A DNA stretch of 54,262 bases from Acetobacter papayae JCM 25143 (GTDB lineage Bacteria; Pseudomonadota; Alphaproteobacteria; Acetobacterales; Acetobacteraceae), in NCBI RefSeq assembly GCF_000613285.1, contig NZ_BAIN01000014.1, forward strand, positions 1-54,262, in the 5' to 3' direction. How positions within the stretch are numbered: position 1 is the first letter of the stretch; every line of letters begins with the position of its first letter. A model generated the notes under the pieces. The model saw only the letters and a list, made by a program, of their open reading frames with translations. It was not told where the DNA came from and did no database searches. This document shows positions 39,173-47,822 of the stretch, one piece after another. The translations under genes were made by a program, and so were the position numbers.

Positions 39173-39264
39173 TCGGATGGTTCTGGTTGCGTTTCTTACC
39201 CCGGCATAACCAGCCATCTGCTCGCTAGAAATGTCCGGCAAGGAGGGGGAGCTTGTCATCCAGC

Positions 39265-39281
39265 TAGACGATAATCGTCTA
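39265..39281. promoter_or_regulatory. 17-bp perfect palindrome downstream of nhaA
   Basis: TAGACGAT-A-ATCGTCTA at 39265-39281 is perfectly symmetric with a one-base centre. It lies in the 216-base gap between nhaA and the lysozyme remnant. It could be an operator or the edge of a lost element; there is nothing nearby that decides. Confidence 0.35.
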
Positions 39282-39388
39282 CATGGAGATTTCGAAAAAG
39301 CCCCTTTTTTATTCGCCTGTAAAACCATAACCCATTGATATTTCTACTACAGGAAAAAGAAAAATAGCGGTTTTTCGAACCTCCCCGG

Positions 39389-39648
39389 TCAATCTTCCGA
39401 GCTATGAGGCAATCGTTCGGCGGGGCATTCCTGTCGATCTGACACGAAACGAGTTCGACGCCCTCGTTTCGTTCGCCTACAACCCAGAAAGAGGCTGGTC
39501 GGGTGTCCGTGCTGCCATCAACAGCGGCGACAAGTGCAAGGCCATCAGGATTATCGAAGGGCAGGTGCGCTCGAAAGGCAATGTCATGAACGGTTTGGTC
39601 AAGAGACGGCACAACGAGGCCATGCTTCTGCTGGAAGGACAATATTGA
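39389..39648 (+). pseudogene. phage-type lysozyme (GH24) C-terminal remnant, copy A
   Basis: An open frame without a start reads LPSYEAIVRRGIPVDLTRNE then FDALVSFAYNPERGWSGVRA, AINSGDKCKAIRII and NGLVKRRHNEAMLLLEGQY, which is the C-terminal two thirds of a GH24 endolysin/muramidase (NEFDALVSFAYN and GLVKRR..EA are family hallmarks). The N-terminal third with the catalytic Glu is missing; unrelated sequence lies upstream. Its stop overlaps the start of the next gene (TGATG at 39646-39650), so the two were once translationally coupled. Confidence 0.72.
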
Positions 39649-40082
39649 TGATCCGCGCTATCCTGAGCCTGATTTGCGCCCTTTGTATCGGCGGCACAGC
39701 ACACGCGGGTACCAAGCCGGAGTCCCTAGAGGAGCTGACCTACAATCTCAACACGGTGCTCAACGAGGAACTCGATGGAAAGGCGTTTCTCAATGGGCGG
39801 TTGATCGTGCGTGTCGAGCGTGTTTCGACCTGTGTATCTGCGGTCTGGACCCGCAGCGGTGATGTCGGATCGCCGTTGCGGCGCGACCTGCTGGAATGGG
39901 ACAAGATGTTTAATGGCGATCCTCGGATAGAGGCTGGGTCTTACTATTTGACGTTTGTCTATGCCGATCATCGAAGCGACGATGTCGTGTCCATGCCTCT
40001 CACGGCGCATCCGGATCGTTTTGAAGATACGGCCGGTGTCAACCTCCCATCGTGCCAACCGAAACAGCATCATCGCCAGTGA
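39648..40082 (+). CDS. small secreted protein of unknown function, copy A
   Basis: A 144-aa protein with a clear signal peptide (MIRAILSLICALCIGGTAHA) and a mature part of about 124 residues with two Cys (STCVSAVW, PSCQPK) that may form a disulfide in the periplasm. I recognise no family. A close paralogue (47030-47464) exists in the inverted copy, with changes such as ELTYNLNTVL against EQSYNGNTVF. In both copies the start overlaps the stop of a lysozyme gene. The frame is open upstream, but that part is lysozyme in another frame. A partner or inhibitor of the lysozyme is possible, but unproven. Confidence 0.7.
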   Translation: MIRAILSLICALCIGGTAHAGTKPESLEELTYNLNTVLNEELDGKAFLNGRLIVRVERVSTCVSAVWTRSGDVGSPLRRDLLEWDKMFNGDPRIEAGSYYLTFVYADHRSDDVVSMPLTAHPDRFEDTAGVNLPSCQPKQHHRQ

Positions 40083-40315
40083 TAGTTTTGCGCCGGGCGA
40101 TCCCTGAGGAAACGTAACGCTCGGCGCGTTTTCCAGAGTAGAGCTCATTCAGATGGGATTATCTGAATGGGTGAAGAGGCTTACAAAAACCAATGAAATA
40201 GAGAGTTTCTGCTGAACCAGAGTTTAGTGAAAAGTCTCCACACATCGTTTATCTTCCAAAGCTGCCTCTCCGTTTTGCACAATCAACCAAGAGGCTGTGA
40301 ACGCTTTAGATGCAG

Positions 40316-41223
40316 TCATACTTTATGGCGGCTGGTCTTCGCATAATGCGTCAACTCCCTTACCAGATAATCGAATATCAATCGGATCCGACGGTCGTTG
40401 CGCATGTCGGGATGAATCGCAACCCAAACATCCATAGAGAAAAGTAACTTGTTGTGAAGAATAGGAACGAGGTTTCTGTCGCGTTTTGCGATCCCCAATT
40501 GGCTTGCGCCAATGCCGAATCCTGCACGTAATGCTGCAAGCTGTGCGAGATCGCTATCTGAGCGAAACGCAAACATTGCGTGAGTAAGAGGCACTCCCAT
40601 CATTTCGATCATCCGAGAGTGGGCTGGATTTCGGTCATATCCAATCAACGCATGTTGATGCAGATCGTGGAGACAAAGTGGTATCGGATGCGCTTTCAGG
40701 TAATGCTGATGAGCGTAAAGTCCTGCGTCAATTTTTCCGATCCGTTTGGCTACGAGCGCAACCTGACTGGGCCGGACCATGCGGACTGCGACATCGGCAT
40801 CGCCGCGCAACAGATCCTCATTACGGTTCGACAGGACGAGTTCTACCGAGATTTGAGGGTAGAGCGCATGAAACCCGGCGAGGATGGTGGGAAGAACTTC
40901 GCCTCCAATCACTTCGCTCGCGGTGATCCGTACGGTTCCGCGCGCTTCATCAGCCTTACCCGAGCTAAGCGCCATGCCGTTTCAGCAGCCGCTGCCATTG
41001 CTTCGGCCGACGGGATCAATCTCAAGCCTGCTTCTGTCGGTGATAGGCCGTCAATCGAGCGCGTGAAAAGCTTGACCCCAAGAGATGTTTCCAGTGCCGC
41101 GATTTGGCGGCCCATAGTGGGTTGTGTCGTGGCAAGCGTGCGGGCAGCGCCCGACAGGCTGCCTTCACGCACAACCGCAAGAAATGCCCGAAACAAGTGC
41201 CAGTCTGGGACATGAGTATCCAT
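40316..41223 (-). CDS. LysR-family transcriptional regulator, frameshifted as read
   Basis: LysR regulator with the N-terminal HTH in LFRAFLAVVREGSLSGAART and TQPTMGRQIAALETSLGVKL, and an effector domain beginning RGTVRITASEVIGGEVLP. One base is missing near 40977, between the two parts; repair gives about 302 aa. It is divergent from an alpha/beta hydrolase gene (gap 41224-41319, A+T-rich with candidate TNA-type half sites), which it probably controls. Confidence 0.85.
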
Positions 41224-41319
41224 GCATTATTGTATGCTCAATGTACATTATTAGGCAATTAATGTTTGGATGCCTGCGGCTTAGGGTGTGGACAAATCAT
41301 CCATATCTGGAGAATTCCC

Positions 41320-42207
41320 ATGCCTGCAAATTCAATGTCTAATATCTCTATGACCACTCATGACTGTAGCCCTTATACAAAGGGAGGTGAGATAATCGCC
41401 TTGGAGACACGTTTCCTGACGGTTGATGATGGTCATATTGCTTACGACGATACAGGCGGAGATGGCCCATTGATCGTTGCGATCCCCGGAATGGGCGACC
41501 TGCGTTCCGAGTATCGGCTGTTACGCCCAATCCTGCAAAATGCGGGGTATCGGGTGGTTACCATGGATGTGCGCGGCTTTGGTGAGACGTCAGCGCAATG
41601 GCCCGACTATTCAGCGCATGCTGTTGGACGCGATGTGCTGGCATTGATCGAACATCTGAAGTCTGGGGCAGCTATTATTCTGGGAAACTCGTTTGCCGCA
41701 GGGGCCACGTTGTGGGCTGCGCACGATGCGCCGACATGTGTGAGCGGCGTGGTGCTGCTTGGCCCTATTGTGCGAGACCTGAAGGTGTCGTGGTTTGCAA
41801 TGTTTGTTTTGCAGCTTGGCTTCGCAGGGCCGTGGCGTGTCTGGTTCTGGGCTACTTATTGGAACAGCCTGTTTCCGACGCACAAACCTGCGGATCAAGA
41901 GCAAGTCAAAGCCGCCATCATGAAAAACCTACGTGAACCGGGGCGGATGGCAGCACTCCGAACGATGATCAGCCTGTCAAAGGCAGATACTGCCGCTCTT
42001 ATACCTCGGAGCCGAGTACCCGCCCTTGTGGTGATGGGCACCCGCGATCCAGACTTTCCAGATGCAGAAGCCGAAGCGCGCTGGCTTGCTAACCAGCTTC
42101 ATGCCGACAGCCTGATAATTGACGAGGCGGGACACTACCCACATACCGAAATGCCGGAGCGAGTTGCACCTGAACTACTATCATTCATTGCGCGCGTGCA
42201 TGTTTAA
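41320..42207 (+). CDS. alpha/beta hydrolase
   Basis: A 295-aa serine hydrolase with an intact catalytic set: oxyanion region VAIPGMGDLRSEYR, nucleophile elbow LGNSFAAGATLW (Ser), acid in VVMGTRDPDFPD (Asp) and base in IDEAGHYPHTEMP (His). ATG 41320 is preceded by GGAGA. The cap domain includes WFWATYWNSLFPTHKP. The substrate is unknown; family members include esterases, haloalkane dehalogenases and epoxide hydrolases. No signal peptide is clear. Confidence 0.87.
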   Translation: MPANSMSNISMTTHDCSPYTKGGEIIALETRFLTVDDGHIAYDDTGGDGPLIVAIPGMGDLRSEYRLLRPILQNAGYRVVTMDVRGFGETSAQWPDYSAHAVGRDVLALIEHLKSGAAIILGNSFAAGATLWAAHDAPTCVSGVVLLGPIVRDLKVSWFAMFVLQLGFAGPWRVWFWATYWNSLFPTHKPADQEQVKAAIMKNLREPGRMAALRTMISLSKADTAALIPRSRVPALVVMGTRDPDFPDAEAEARWLANQLHADSLIIDEAGHYPHTEMPERVAPELLSFIARVHV

Positions 42208-42505
42208 TTCGAGATGAATGTCTAAGTTTCATGCGCCACAGCTTAGTGCGATTTGGCAACGTAGGCACTGCGGGGGCCTGTCTGTCTTTGCTCGTCAGGA
42301 TGTTTCAAGTGTTCGGATCATGGTTTGAGCGGCCTCATCTTATACCTCATAGGGTTGATGATTAGCCGGTTTCTTCCTGCTGTAGTGCTTCGTGTAGTAA
42401 CATCAACTTTTCTGGTTAGGGCGAACCATTCCATTCGTTGTCTATGTCGTTATTGAAATCAAGCAGGCGCTATAACGCTTGGGCCAAACTGGAGGATAAA
42501 AAAGT
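42208..42505. other. intergenic stretch, no gene seen
   Basis: About 300 bases without a recognisable gene on either strand. It contains one CCTGTCTG motif (42277-42284) and, at its end, a good ribosome site (GGAGGA near 42489) for the following small gene. Confidence 0.4.
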
Positions 42506-42844
42506 ATGGTAAAACCTTACGAAGATGCGCTGTCTGAAATCTTATCCTTTATTTCTGAGCAAGTTCCGGGGCCGAAACCACGCGAAGTGACAGAAAATAC
42601 GACATTGCGAGGCGATCTTCGTATGTATAACGACGACGCAGAGAACCTAATGCGCCTTTATTTTGAACGCTTTGATGTAAACGCTCAAAATTTTGATTTT
42701 GAAAAATATTTCCCAGAAGAGGGGGAAGGAATCATAGGAGCGCTGCTATTTGGTTTTCTGAATAGAAAGCGCCCTCAGTCAGATCCTAAGCCCCTGACTA
42801 TAGCTATGTTAGCGCATGCTGTCTCTGTTGTTTCTTGGGAATAA
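42506..42844 (+). CDS. DUF1493-like small acidic protein
   Basis: A 112-aa acidic protein with the pattern TENTTLRGDLRMYNDDAENL then MRLYFERFDVNA and FEKYFPEEGEG, matching the small DUF1493 group, which has an acyl-carrier-protein-like look but no known role. It is A+T-richer than most of the window, suggesting transfer. It stands alone with its own ribosome site. A weakly hydrophobic stretch (IIGALLFGFLN) is near residue 77, probably not a membrane helix. Confidence 0.68.
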   Translation: MVKPYEDALSEILSFISEQVPGPKPREVTENTTLRGDLRMYNDDAENLMRLYFERFDVNAQNFDFEKYFPEEGEGIIGALLFGFLNRKRPQSDPKPLTIAMLAHAVSVVSWE

Positions 42845-43089
42845 CATTAATAATATAGATATTTATGATGTGATAAGTGCCTTCTGAGGCAGCCTATCAG
42901 CTGCTCGATCTGGGGGCTTTCCGTTCTTGACTAAAATTAGTGCCATTTATAGAGGTAAGATGCGTCCGGAGAGCATGATTTTTAGAGTGTAAAGCTTCAT
43001 CTTTCTTCCAGACCCTTCTGATACTTCAGGCTTACAAGAGCGAACAGTTCACTAGCGATGAGCGCCATAAGAAAGCTGGCATCAAATCA

Positions 43090-43845
43090 TCATCCTGCTC
43101 CCCCCATCAGATCCCGCGCATGGTTGGCGAGACGATGCAGATCTCCGTCAGGCGTGTCTGCTACCAGACTGATGCCCAGCCCGTCCTGCGCCCAGATATA
43201 GCCCGGCATATGCCGCATCGGGCGCATGGGAGCCGTCATGTCGTGGCCATACATGGGCCGCACGAACAGGGAAATCCGGCTGCCACTGCCGTCCTTGTAG
43301 AAAAAGACGCAGGCGGGGCCATGATCCGTTGTGACCAGTTGGCCGCCCGTCAGGTGATACCCAGCCGCCGACAGGTCTGGGGGGCGGACCGGTCGCCCGA
43401 GTGTTCGCCCACCCCACGCTGCCAGTTGCGCGACATTGCCTTGCGTGATTGTGCTGCCCTTACTGGCGTCATGCACGATCGTCGCTTCCTGCTCGACCGA
43501 GACAAGGCCTAGGGGCACTTCCCGGTCACGAAGCATCCATCCACTTCCCAAACCCAGAGACAGGGCTAGTGCGATGGACGCGGCCATTTGCGGCAGGCTG
43601 AAACGGCGGGCTTTGCGTTGTGTCAGCCGAGCGATATCGAAACGGGCTGGTACGGGCTGCCGGAGTTCAGCATCCATTGCTGCCTGTAACAGGTTGCGTT
43701 CAGTGCGCCATGCCGTGACGCGCGCTCGCGCATCTGGGTTGGCATCCAGCCATGTTTCCACTGTTCGTAGTCGTTCGGGGGACAGAAGATCATCGACCCA
43801 AGCCTGAAGATCGTCTTCGGTCACGGGGCGGTCGGGCCGTGTCAT
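43090..43845 (-). CDS. membrane anti-sigma factor with Met/His-rich periplasmic part
   Basis: A 251-aa single-pass protein overlapping the sigma gene by ATGA. The first ~80 residues (TEDDLQAWVDDLLSPERL) are the cytoplasmic sigma-binding domain. A membrane helix follows (MAASIALALSLGLGSGWML, about 91-109) and then a periplasmic domain of about 140 residues. That domain contains RPMYGHDMTAPMRPMRHMPG, with five Met and two His in 20 residues, which could bind metal or sense oxidants. There is no Cys/His zinc motif of the ZAS type in the cytoplasmic part. It would hold the ECF sigma factor inactive until a signal arrives. Confidence 0.85.
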   Translation of the reverse strand: MTRPDRPVTEDDLQAWVDDLLSPERLRTVETWLDANPDARARVTAWRTERNLLQAAMDAELRQPVPARFDIARLTQRKARRFSLPQMAASIALALSLGLGSGWMLRDREVPLGLVSVEQEATIVHDASKGSTITQGNVAQLAAWGGRTLGRPVRPPDLSAAGYHLTGGQLVTTDHGPACVFFYKDGSGSRISLFVRPMYGHDMTAPMRPMRHMPGYIWAQDGLGISLVADTPDGDLHRLANHARDLMGGAG

Positions 43846-44348
43846 TTTACCCTCCTGAGCATGGGACGCTCCTCATGGTCGACAAGCTGGTGCAACGCCG
43901 TTCTGGCGCGCGACAGCCGGGACATTACGGTACCCACCGGTAACCCCAGTATGTCCGCAACCGTTGCGTATTCTAGCCCCTCGACACCGACGAGCATCAG
44001 CACCTGTCGGTGGTCGTCGGAAAGACGGTTGAAAGCATCCGCCACTTCCTTCCATTCCAGATGCGGAATCTGTCCGGCCTCCTGCATAGGTTCCGCATCG
44101 GATGTTTCCACTAGGGGGATTAGGCGCCTCAGACGCCGCCAGTGGCTGATATTGAGATTATGGGCGATGGTGAACAGCCAGGGCCGCAGGTCTGGCCTAC
44201 CGCGCACCTGATGCAGCCGGGTCAGGGCGCGCTCTAGACAGTCCTGCACCAGATCGTCAGCCTGATGCGGGTCGCGCGTCAGCACACGGGCGTACCGTCT
44301 CAGCGCCGGTATGGCGTTCTGCAGCCTGATGTCATCACCGTCGCTCAA
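43842..44348 (-). CDS. ECF RNA polymerase sigma factor
   Basis: A 168-aa ECF sigma factor. Region 2 is seen in DPHQADDLVQDCLERALTRL and LRPWLFTIAHNLN, and region 4 in LSDDHRQVLMLVGVEGLEYA and VADILGLPVGTVMSRLSRAR. Co-translated with the anti-sigma factor. Divergent from the catalase-like/b561 operon, with matching promoter elements in both directions (see 44392-44494), so it probably activates itself and that operon. Confidence 0.93.
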   Translation of the reverse strand: MSDGDDIRLQNAIPALRRYARVLTRDPHQADDLVQDCLERALTRLHQVRGRPDLRPWLFTIAHNLNISHWRRLRRLIPLVETSDAEPMQEAGQIPHLEWKEVADAFNRLSDDHRQVLMLVGVEGLEYATVADILGLPVGTVMSRLSRARTALHQLVDHEERPMLRRVK

Positions 44349-44391
44349 CCCTGCTCGTGCCTCGTATGGTTTCCGATATCATTGCTGATGA

Positions 44392-44418
44392 AGACGCGCC
44401 GAACACCAGTTTATTCCC
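44392..44418 (-). promoter_or_regulatory. ECF-type promoter for the sigma/anti-sigma operon
   Basis: Read on the minus strand, GGGAATA (44418-44412) is followed after 15 bases by CGTCT (44396-44392), about 45 bases before the sigma start codon. The same two elements occur on the plus strand before the catalase-like gene. ECF promoters generally have a GGAA-type -35 and a CGTC-type -10. Confidence 0.65.
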
Positions 44419-44466
44419 GCCCACATGAGGTTAGTGCAAAATATTTCGCGCAACATGCCGCGCGAA

Positions 44467-44494
44467 GGGAATAGATTCACGCCATCAGGCGTCT
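44467..44494 (+). promoter_or_regulatory. ECF-type promoter for the catalase-like/b561 operon
   Basis: GGGAATA (44467-44473) is followed after 16 bases by CGTCT (44490-44494), about 32 bases before ATG 44526. The match to the divergent promoter at 44392-44418 suggests both are read by the ECF sigma factor encoded here. Confidence 0.68.
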
Positions 44495-44525
44495 CCCCGT
44501 CAGACGCTTTCAAAGGATCGAAACC

Positions 44526-45619
44526 ATGGCGACGAAACCACTCGTGCCCCCTGCCTCACCCTTGCGCTGGCTTGGTGTAGTTGCGGCCCCTACGGCGCTT
44601 GCGCTGGGTTTCCTGTGGGCGGGTGGCTGGCTGACGCCTCATCGCCTGACACAGACCAGCCTGTTGGATACCCTGCGTACAGTGGACGGCCCGCATCCGG
44701 GCTTTCGGCGCAATCATGCCAAAGGTGTCTGTGTAACAGGCTGGTTCGAGGGTAACGGCAATGCGGCCGGTATTTCGACGGCATCGATTCTGCAACCGGG
44801 CAGGGTTCCCGTGGTCGGACGTTTTGCCCTTGCAGGCGGCATGCCCTTTCAGGCCGATGCACCGGCAAAGGTTCGCAGTCTGGCGCTGCGCCTGATGCCA
44901 CCCGATGGTCAGGAATGGCGTATAGGCACCAACGACATTCCGGTCTTTCCCGTCCGAACCCCGCAGGAGTTTCGGGCGCTTCAGTTGGCATCGCGTCCTG
45001 ATCCGGCAACCGGAAAACCCGATCCTGCACGGGTGAAGGCTTTCCGTGCGGCTCATCCCTGGTTGCAGACAGCGGCGCAACAGCTCTCCCATCGGCCTCT
45101 GTCGTCAGGTTTTACTGATGATACCTATCGCAGTCTCGATAGTTTTCTGTTCGTAGCGAAAGACGGCACGGAGACAGCCGTGCGCTGGGCCATGGTGCCT
45201 TTGCAGACCATCGCACCGATAGATGGTCATGCAGATGACCACGATTACCTCTTCCGCCAGTTGATTGATGACATTCACGCTCAGCCCCGACAATGGCGGC
45301 TGATGGTAACGGTTGCGGGCCGTCACGACATCATTGACGACTCGAGCCAGAGCTGGGCGGATGATGACCGGCAGATCGATGCCGGAACTCTCACACTCAC
45401 GACTGTCGAAAGCGAAGAGGGTGGCCCCTGCACCGGCATCACCTTCGACCCGCTGGTTCTACCACAGGGTATCGTACCATCCGGTGATCCGATCCTGCAG
45501 GCCCGGTCGGCTGCTATATGCGTTCATTTGCCGCACGCTCGGGCGAAAAGCCCCCGGTCCCCACCATCACCCCGACCATGACGGCCGCGCCTAGCGGTGC
45601 CGAAGGGAAAAAATCATGA
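44526..45619 (+). CDS. membrane-anchored catalase-family peroxidase, frameshifted near its end
   Basis: Small catalase-related heme protein (SrpA type) of about 364 aa with one N-terminal membrane anchor (LGVVAAPTALALGFLWAGGW), so the heme domain faces the periplasm. The distal His lies in GFRRNHAKGVCVTGWFEGNG. One base is missing near 45511 (GCTGCTAT for GCTGCCTAT); repair restores ILQARSAAYMRSFAARSG, whose R-x3-Y pattern fits the proximal heme Tyr of catalases, and moves the stop from 45581 to 45619, where it overlaps the b561 start by ATGA. It probably reduces peroxides with electrons from the b561 partner (inference). Confidence 0.85.
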
Positions 45620-46146
45620 GCAGTGCAAAATCCTTTTCTTTGCCTTCGCGTATCCTGCATTGGCTGATGGCCGTCATGATTCTTGCGATGCTGTTTATAG
45701 GCGTGTTCATGGCCTCGACCGTGGGGCCGAACTATTATCGGCTGGTTACACTGCATCACCCGCTGGGTATTGCCATTCTTGTTCTTGCGCTCTTGCGTTT
45801 GGCAAACCGCTTTCATTCACCGCCACCGGCGCTTCCGGCAGAATTGCCCCCCCTAATGAAAACCGCGGCCAAGGCATCACATATTCTGCTCTACGCGCTG
45901 ATGATCGCCATGCCACTCGTCGGCTGGGGTATGCTGTCGGCTGGTGGCTACCCCATTCCGTTATGGGGGCAGTCCGTGCTTCTGCCGCCGATCCTGCCTC
46001 ATGATCCAGCTTTGTGGGCATGCCTGCGATCCACCCATACCGTGCTGGCCTTCCTGCTGTTCGGGATGGTGCTGCTTCACGTTGGCGCTGCCCTGTTTCA
46101 CGGACTAATCCGGCGAGATGGCGTTTTACGGAGCATGACCCGATAG
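45616..46146 (+). CDS. cytochrome b561
   Basis: A 176-aa four-helix diheme membrane protein. His ligands are visible in SRILHWLMAVMI, LVTLHHPLGIAI, AKASHILLYALM and MVLLHVGAALFH. Proteins of this kind take electrons from quinol or pass them across the membrane. Coupling to the catalase-like gene and the ECF promoter suggests it feeds that peroxidase. The region after it (46147-46368) holds no gene, an 8-G run at 46261 and A+T-rich sequence. Confidence 0.92.
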   Translation: MSSAKSFSLPSRILHWLMAVMILAMLFIGVFMASTVGPNYYRLVTLHHPLGIAILVLALLRLANRFHSPPPALPAELPPLMKTAAKASHILLYALMIAMPLVGWGMLSAGGYPIPLWGQSVLLPPILPHDPALWACLRSTHTVLAFLLFGMVLLHVGAALFHGLIRRDGVLRSMTR

Positions 46147-46368
46147 GGAGAGCACGGTTAAGGCCGAGACGTTCCACTTCTTAATACGACACCGCAAGCA
46201 TGGCCGAATAAATTTAAACTCAGTTTCTGCTTAACGTTTTCCGAACAGACAGGTAGATAAGGGGGGGGCGGAACGGCCGCTCTTAGTAAAAACCAACAGA
46301 AAGTGGGCGCCGAATTCTATGGCGACTTAAAGGGTGATAATAAAAATGTAAATAATAGTCTATATATT

Positions 46369-46788
<420 letters not shown>

Positions 46789-46916
46789 TTAATATAAGAA
46801 ACGGCTTTGCGTCGATGCATGACTAACAGGTAACTACGGCATTCATGTCAACTTTTGGTGTGTCGAGATCGAAGATCGAACAGCCGAGATGAGGGCGACC
46901 GCCGCCTGTCTGTTCG

Positions 46917-47653
46917 ATTGGTTTTTGTAAGCCCCTTCACCCATTCAGATAATCCCATCTGAATGGGTTCTATTCTAGCAAACGCGCCGGGTGTTATGTT
47001 TGCGGCGGGATCGCCTGACGGGAAGATCGTCACCTGCGATGATGCCGTTTCGGTTGGCACGATAAGAGGGTGACACCGGCCGTATCTTCAAAACGGTCTG
47101 GATGCGCCGTGAGAGGCATGGACACGACATCGTCACTCCGATGATCGGCATAGACGAATGTTAAATAGTAAAACCCAGCATCGATCCGAGGATCGCCATC
47201 AAACATTTTGTCCCATTCCAGCAGGTCACGCCGTAGCGGCGATCCGACGTCGCCGCTGCGGGTCCAGACCGCCGACACACAGGTCGAAACACGCTCGATG
47301 CGCACGATCAACCGCCCATTGAGAAACGCCTTTCCGTCGAGTTCCTCGTTGAACACCGTGTTGCCGTTATAAGACTGTTCCTCCAAAGACTCCGGCTTGG
47401 TGCCCGCGAGGGCGGTTCCACCAATACAGAGGGCACAAATCAGGCTCAGAATAGCGCGAATCATCAATATCGTCCTTTCAGCAGCATGGCCTCGTCGTGC
47501 CGTCTCTTGACCAAACCGTTCATGACGAGCGCACCTGCTCCTCGATGATCCTGACGGCCTTGCGTTTGTAACCGCTGTTGATGGCAGCACGGACACCCAG
47601 TCAGCCTCTTTCTGGATTGTAGACGAACGATTGCCTCATAGCTCGGAAGATTG
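46917..47653 (-). repeat. copy B of long inverted duplication
   Basis: Reverse-complement counterpart of 39389-40195. It contains the second secreted-protein gene and part of a lysozyme remnant. Its hairpin (46940-46967) has longer, 11-bp arms CCCATTCAGAT / ATCTGAATGGG with a 6-base loop. Relative to copy A it lacks about 50 bases between two TCGTTCG repeats and a few bases near 47530. The lysozyme part continues past the shared segment to about 47757. Confidence 0.85.
47030..47464 (-). CDS. small secreted protein of unknown function, copy B
   Basis: Paralogue of the protein at 39648-40082, also 144 aa, with signal peptide MIRAILSLICALCIGGTALA and the same conserved Cys (STCVSAVW, LSCQPK). 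Most of the mature sequence is identical, including TRSGDVGSPLRRDLLEWDKM. The start overlaps the lysozyme-remnant stop (TGATG). Both copies stay intact while both lysozymes are broken, which hints at selection for this protein. No family recognised. Confidence 0.72.
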   Translation of the reverse strand: MIRAILSLICALCIGGTALAGTKPESLEEQSYNGNTVFNEELDGKAFLNGRLIVRIERVSTCVSAVWTRSGDVGSPLRRDLLEWDKMFDGDPRIDAGFYYLTFVYADHRSDDVVSMPLTAHPDRFEDTAGVTLLSCQPKRHHRR

Positions 47654-47757
47654 GCCTGTAGAAGATGTTTCTGCTGATCGTCCGTCAGAGTAACGATGTT
47701 TCTGTTATCCGTGGCGAACCTCGTGGCTGCTTCGCCACGCAGAGCGGGGTGCAGGTT
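47464..47757 (-). pseudogene. phage-type lysozyme (GH24) remnant, copy B
   Basis: Reads FATDNRNIVTLTDDQQKHLL then QANLPSYEAIVR, then breaks. About 50 bases present in copy A are missing between TCGTTCG repeats, an in-frame TGA follows the RG codons, and the end NGLVKRRHDEAMLLKGRY appears in a different frame. It keeps more of the N-terminal half than copy A but still has no start or catalytic Glu segment. Clearly non-functional. Confidence 0.65.
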
Positions 47758-47796
47758 GGTATTCGATATGACATGTCCTGAAATGTAGACGTTAAA

Positions 47797-47822
47797 AAAG
47801 CCTGCCGATAAAGGCGGGCTTT
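47797..47822 (-). terminator. Rho-independent terminator
   Basis: Arms AAAGCCTGCC (47797-47806) and GGCGGGCTTT (47813-47822) pair with one G-T wobble around GATAAA. On the minus strand the stem is followed by a T run (six A at 47794-47799 on the plus strand), so it stops leftward transcription, plausibly that of the FAD monooxygenase. Confidence 0.7.

Larger units (their letters stand above)
39389..40195 (+). repeat. copy A of long inverted duplication
   Basis: This segment (3' part of a lysozyme gene, a small secreted-protein gene and a tail with a hairpin) is closely matched on the opposite strand at 46917-47653. The copies face each other across about 6.7 kb. The shared tail includes a 9-bp-arm hairpin at 40146-40169 (CATTCAGAT / ATCTGAATG). 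Differences are scattered substitutions plus small gaps, so the duplication is not recent. Confidence 0.85.

Noticed and set aside
39534-39647. Longer N-terminus for the secreted protein
   Set aside because: The upstream codons are the lysozyme gene in another frame; a clean signal peptide starts at ATG 39648, and the same holds for copy B.
42930-43089. Short minus-strand frame reading FDASFLMALIASELFALV
   Set aside because: Looks like a membrane helix but has an in-frame stop just upstream, no good start, and no second segment.
46261-46268. Run of eight Gs before the VOC gene as a phase-variation switch
   Set aside because: It is downstream of both neighbouring genes (between convergent b561 and VOC), so length changes would not affect a promoter or frame that I can identify.
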